A stretch of DNA of 64,000 nucleotides. Origin: Capsicum annuum. Its lineage: Eukaryota; Streptophyta; Magnoliopsida; Solanales; Solanaceae. The notes beneath the pieces were generated by a model that saw only the letters and a program-made list of their open reading frames with translations, was not told where the DNA came from and ran no database searches. Within the stretch, counting starts at the first letter, position 1. The number at the start of each line of letters is the position of its first letter. Below, in pieces: positions 59,801-64,000 of this stretch. The position numbers and the translations under genes were made by a program. Location of the stretch: the NCBI RefSeq assembly GCF_002878395.1, contig NW_025859988.1:186001-250000 (forward strand), given 5' to 3'.

Positions 59801-60690
59801 CTTCTTGAGCAAAAAGACATGGAAGACTGGATGAACTACGGCTAGATCTAAAGGTAATTTGAGCTCATAAGCTACATTGACAAACCGACTTAGAATTTTG
59901 AAGGGACCGACATATCAGGGACTAAGCTTTCCCTTCTTGCAAACCTCTTCACTCCCTTTATGGGAGAGATCTTTAGGTAGACATAGTCTCCAAACTCAAA
60001 CTCAAGATCCTTTCTACACATATCTGCATAAGACTTCTGTTGGCTCTGAGCAGCCTAGAGTCTTTCTTTAATCAACTGGACTTTTTCTAAGGCATCGAAT
60101 ACTAAGTCAGGCCTTATGACTAAGGCCTCACTAAATTTTAACCCACAAACTGGAGATCTACATCTCCTACCATAGAGAGCTTCGAATAGAGCCATCTTAA
60201 TACTGGAATATAGTTATTGTTGTATGCAAATTCAATCAAAGAAAAGTGGTCATCCCAATTATCCTTGAAATCAATTGCACACTCCCTTAGTATATCTTTT
60301 AAAGTCTGAATGGTCCTTTCTGCTTGACCATCTGTCTAAGGATGGAAGGTTATACTAAGATGAACTTGGGTACCAAGACCCTTTTGGATTGCTTTCTAAA
60401 AATGAGAGGTGAACTGGGTACCTCTGTCTGAGATAATACATAAAGGAACACTGTACAATTTGACCAACTCTTTGATATAGAGTTTGGCATAATCCTCAGC
60501 TAAATATGAGGTAAGGACTTGAAGAAAATGACCTAATTTTGTCATTCTATCTACAATGACCCAAAATGAATCATGATGATGATGAGTTCGAGGCAAACCC
60601 ATCACAAAGTCCATGTTCACTTCTTCCCACTACCAAGTGGGAATTCTGAACTCCTGTATGGACCCACTAGGCTTCTGATGCTCCATCTTA
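59801..60690 (-). pseudogene. Integrase relic of element E
   Basis: It begins VNMDFVMGLPRTHHHHDSFW (60396-60620 open), then VDRMTKLGHFLQV, ISDRGTQFTSHF and, after a stop, [18 protein letters not shown] near 60300. The catalytic D, D and E are all present. The N-terminal zinc-binding domain is missing, because the upstream sequence joins directly to RNase H near 60705. The C-terminal part (59880-60200) has frameshifts. Confidence 0.88.
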
Positions 60691-61880
60691 ACCTGCTGAC
60701 ATATAGAATCTTATGATCGGTGAACACATATACATGAACACCGTATAGATAATGCCTTCAAATCTTTAAGGCAAATACTACGGTTGCTAACTCAAGATCA
60801 TGAGTAGGGTAGTTCTTCTTATGGGGTTTAACTTGTCTGGAGGCATAGGCAATGACCTTACCATGCTATATGAGGACACAAGCCAAACCAACTCTTGATG
60901 CATCACAATACACTATAAACCCATCTGAACAATCTGGAAGAGCTAAGATTGAAGCTGAGGTAAGTCGAGTCTTCAAATCCTGAAAACTATTCTTACAGGG
61001 ATCTGACCATTGAAACTTGACTTTTTTTGAGTCAATCTAGACATAGGGGATGCAATAGAAAAAATTCCTTCAAAAAACTGTCTATAATAGCAAGCTAGAC
61101 CCAAGAAACTCCTAATATTTCATAGAGAGATAGGGCGAGGCCAGTTTCTTATTGCTTTGATCTTTTGAGAATCTATTCTAATGCCATCACTAGAAATGAT
61201 ATGATCAAGGAATGCTACTGACCTTAGCAACAAATCACACTTACTGAATTTAGCGAATAACTAGGGATCTCTGAGGGTCTAAAGTATGATTCTGAGATGG
61301 TCTACATGATCACGTTTACTGCAGGAATAGACTAGAATATCATCTATGAAGACTATAACGAACATGTCTAAATACTACTTGAACACACAGTTCATCAAGT
61401 CCATAAAAGCTTCTGGGGAATCAGTAAGACCAAAGGAAATGACTAGGAATTCGAAATGACCATACCTAGAATGGAAGGCTATTTTTGGAATGTCACATTC
61501 TCTAACTCTGAGCTGATGATAGCTAGATATAAGGTCTATCTTAGAGAAATAACTGGCACTCTTAAGTTGGTCAAACAATTCATCAACTATAGGAAGTGGA
61601 TACTTGTTCTTAACCGTGACTTTATTGAGTTGACAGTAATTAATGCACATTCTAGAGAACCATCTTTCTTGTGCACGAATAAGACTGGTGCACCCCATAG
61701 GGACATATTGGGTCTGATGAATCCCTTATCTAAGAGATCCTTCAACTGCTATTTCAGTTCTTTGAGTTCTACAAGTACTATTTTGTATGGCGGAATAGAT
61801 ATAGGCTGAGTATCTAGAAGAAGATCAATGTCGAAGTCTATTTCCCTTTCGAGAGAAATTCTTGGAATATCTTTGGGAAA
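60691..61880 (-). pseudogene. Reverse transcriptase-RNase H relic of element E
   Basis: The RT (61375-61698) reads [36 protein letters not shown] and [20 protein letters not shown]. The polymerase box FIDDILVYS is near 61330. RNase H reads [44 protein letters not shown] and VFTDHKILY near 60710, so the first three acidic residues are kept. Then the reading jumps to the sequence preceding the integrase core, and the DALSR end is lost. Key residues survive better than in A-D. Confidence 0.9.
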
Positions 61881-62129
61881 GACATCTGAATATTAAATCA
61901 TGACTGGTACTAAATCAAGGCTGTGAGTTTCAAAACTAGTGTCCTTACCTTGAACAAGGTGATAGACACATCCTTCAGATATCATTTTCTGTGCCCGAAA
62001 GTAGGAAACAAGCTAACCTCTAAAAGAAGATACACTACCCTTCCACTTTAAGATGGGTTCATTTGGAAACTAAAACTAGACTATTCTGTGTGTGCAGTTG
62101 CCTGTGGCATAGCAGGAATAAAACCAATC

Positions 62130-62480
62130 TATGCTGAGAATGACATCAAAAATCATCATCTCTGATTCGACTAAATCTGCTAAAGTGACTTTCTAAAATA
62201 TCATAACCAGATAGTTCTTAGATACTCATTGGGCTATGGTGGTTTTACCCACTGGGTAGAGACTGAAAAGGGCTCTACTAGAATTTCAGGACTGATTTTG
62301 AAATCAACTGCTATATAGGGAGTGACAAAAGACAAGAAAGATCTTGGATCTAGCAAGCATAAACATGAATATAAAAGATCTGTAACATATCGGTAACCAC
62401 ATCAGGATAGTTTTTCTGATCTTTCTAGGGCTGGAGAGCATCGAGTCTATTTGGGCATTGCCCAATAGTAGCACTAGAAG
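62130..62480 (-). pseudogene. Protease region relic of element E
   Basis: This is the interval between the gag zinc knuckle and RT, where protease is expected. It is strongly frameshifted and I could not read a clean D-x-G motif. The assignment rests mainly on position and length. Confidence 0.5.
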
Positions 62481-62519
62481 TGGCACCCTACTGATTTGGG
62501 CTACCGAACTGAGTTGAGG

Positions 62520-63575
62520 AACTGTTCTGCTGAACCTAAGGACCTGGCTGAGGACAGTCTCCGACTCTGTGGCCTAGCTTGCCACATCAGAAACAAATAC
62601 CACTGTCAACTCTACAAATACACTGATGGTGCTTGCCATAAGTTTGGCAAAGAGGATAGGTACGAGCACTGCTAATACTTCCCTGAGACATAGAACCTGG
62701 CGCTCTATCTTTATTACCAATCCTAAACTTAGGAGCTGGAGCACTAGCTAAAGAAGGAGTTGGAACTGATGACTTAGGATGAAACTAAGAATGGTTGCCT
62801 TCTTCTGATTTGGACTGAGCAAAGTTGAAACTACCTGTCTTGCTCTCTTATTCTGCTTCTCCCTTCTCTTCATCTTTTGCTCCTCTATCTGTTGAGCATA
62901 AGTCACAAGCCTAGATAAAGTAATGTCACTATTCAACATCACAGACCTACACTCTTTAACCTCACTATCACTTATGCAAGAAATAAACTTACTCATTTTG
63001 GCCCTGCTATCTGCAACTACATAAGGGGCATATCTGGCTAATTGAGAAAACTTAAGAGAATACTCTTTCACCATTATGTTACCCTGCCTGAGGTTGAGGA
63101 ATTCTAATACCTTATCCTCTTTCAGCTCTAGGGGAAAGATCTTCTTTAAAAATATGGTGACAAATTCCTCCCACTCTACAGGTCCCGCATCAACCGACCT
63201 CTCTGACTTCCGCTGTTTGTACCAAGTGTGAGCAACATCCTGCAACTAATATGTAGCTAGCTCAGCACTTTCAACAGATGACATCCCCATAATATCAGAA
63301 ACCTTCTGAACCTGATCAATGAATTTCTGAGGATCCTCATCTGACTTAGACCCGAGAAAGGATGGAGAACTTATTCGGGTGAAGTCCTGAATCCTGGCTG
63401 CAGTTGAATTAGCCACTGTGTTAGTCAAAACAATAGCTGGTCGTCCATTCTTAGTGGAAACTGAATGAGCAAGAGTAGTGAATGCAGCTCTAAACTCTAC
63501 ATGAGAAACATGTTCGCCTAAAGATTCTTTGGGCTGAGGGGTTGATTGGTTCCTGTTTCTTCTTTTCGGAGGCAT
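62520..63575 (-). pseudogene. Gag of element E, nearly open in its first half
   Basis: It starts MPPKRRNRNQSTPQPKESLG at 63575. One TAG stop at 63246-63248 (a CAG Gln in relatives) splits an otherwise open frame of about 830 bases. The capsid core reads ISSPSFLGSKSDEDPQKFID, VAHTWYKQRKSERS, FPLELKEDKVLEFLNLRQGN and KEYSLKFSQLARYAPYVVAD. The basic nucleocapsid reads QQIEEQKMKRREKQNKRARQ. A frameshift near 62755 follows. The zinc knuckle near 62575 reads CF-stop-CGKLGHRVGDC. Confidence 0.92.
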
Positions 63576-63779
63576 GTTCTATAGAAGAAAAGGAGAAATA
63601 GATTAGACTGAGAGATTGACATAAGATTATGCTCATTGGTACGACATTAATACTAAAAGAGGGAAAACTGTTTCTAAAATACCTCAAAGCCTCCGGTAGA
63701 TAAATATGGCGCGTAGCACACCCATGCACAAGACTTTACTAGATGCGGCTTTCATACTTCCTAGGACACTGTTGAATCT

Positions 63780-63796
63780 TAGGCTCTAATACCAAG
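63780..63796 (-). other. Primer binding site of element E (initiator-Met tRNA)
   Basis: The minus strand reads cttggtattagagccta two bases from the LTR edge. It matches TGGTATCAGAGC with one change. Confidence 0.87.
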
Positions 63797-63798
63797 TT

Positions 63799-64000
63799 TG
63801 TTATGCCCCGAATCTTATACCCGGAATGCTACAAGGTGCTCATGACCCCAAAGGACCACAAGCTAACCCATGACTGATATCTGTGCCCGTATACTACATG
63901 AAGTACTGTATAATATGGGAACAGGAACTGAAAGGCCATTAGGTTCAAACTATAACATAATATCCGATAAAATATAGCATCCGAGATGGGGTAAAAATGC
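63799..64000 (-). repeat. Inner end of the E 5' LTR
   Basis: It begins TGTTATGCCCCGAATC on the plus strand and aligns with 56754-56955 at roughly 90% by eye. The window ends inside it. Confidence 0.9.

Larger units (their letters stand above)
56754..64000 (-). mobile_element. Element E: minus-strand chromovirus, 5' LTR leaves the window
   Basis: A 3' LTR (56754-59157), chromodomain, integrase, RNase H, RT, protease, gag, a primer site and the first 202 bases of the 5' LTR are present. The two LTR starts are very similar (gccccgaatct-atacc, cacaagctaacccatgactg). The LTR family differs from A-D. It is inserted in D gag after ATACT. A deletion joins RNase H to integrase. It is the best preserved and probably youngest autonomous-type element here. 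Confidence 0.9.

Noticed and set aside
11173..63798. TGGTATCAGAGC-like sequences that could be mistaken for tRNA fragments.
   Set aside because: Each sits next to an LTR edge and is a primer binding site. No tRNA cloverleaf surrounds any of them.
1..64000. CRISPR array, bacterial operon or a novel defence system.
   Set aside because: No spaced identical repeats with unique spacers, no ribosome binding sites before ORFs and no bacterial protein families. All recognisable coding traces are plant retrotransposon proteins.

Overview
This window looks like plant nuclear DNA made entirely of nested, decayed LTR retrotransposons. I found no host gene, no tRNA, rRNA or CRISPR array and nothing prokaryotic. 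It is AT-rich, and its coding traces are Ty3/gypsy proteins of two types. One type is chromovirus polyproteins (gag, protease, reverse transcriptase, RNase H, integrase, chromodomain) primed by initiator-Met tRNA. The other is Athila/Tat (OTA) elements with a tRNA-Asp primer site and an extra 3' ORF. The element families and LTR style suggest a Solanaceae-like heterochromatic region (pepper, tomato or tobacco type). That is inference from family resemblance and was not tested.

Layout, left to right. 1-7365: chromovirus A (+), with its 5' LTR outside the window. 7366-8063: the 3' part of an OTA-type LTR (L1, +) into which A inserted. 8064-8104 and 16488-17194: the two visible parts of a minus-strand LTR (X). 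8105-16487: a large non-autonomous LTR element (LARD, +) inside X, with a perfect 5-bp target duplication, two 3.1-3.2 kb LTRs and no coding capacity. 17195-25988: Athila-like element OTA1 (+), with gag, protease and ORF2 but no pol. 25989-30898: OTA2 (-), with ORF2, integrase and the end of RNase H. 30899-40707: chromovirus B (+), with a solo LTR (S1) in its 5' LTR and its 3' LTR cut by the next insertion. 40708-56753: two minus-strand chromoviruses C and D in tandem, sharing the middle LTR; solo LTR S2 sits in D's integrase. 56754-64000: chromovirus E (-), inserted in D's gag, with its 5' LTR running off the window.

The junctions give an insertion order. OTA2 is outermost. OTA1 and B inserted into it. 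X entered OTA1, then L1 and the LARD entered X, and A entered L1. S1 and the C/D tandem entered B, and S2 and E entered D. That gives up to five layers.

Every polyprotein carries stops, frameshifts or lost catalytic residues, so none of these elements can be autonomous as read. E is the best preserved: its gag N-terminal half has one stop in about 830 bases. The more unusual material is non-coding: the LARD, short inverted-repeat or CpG-rich word blocks near the 5' ends of several unrelated LTRs, a short sequence block conserved in LTRs of several families, a paired stem-loop-like box before ORF2 in the OTA elements, a minisatellite inside S1, and the shared-LTR tandem.
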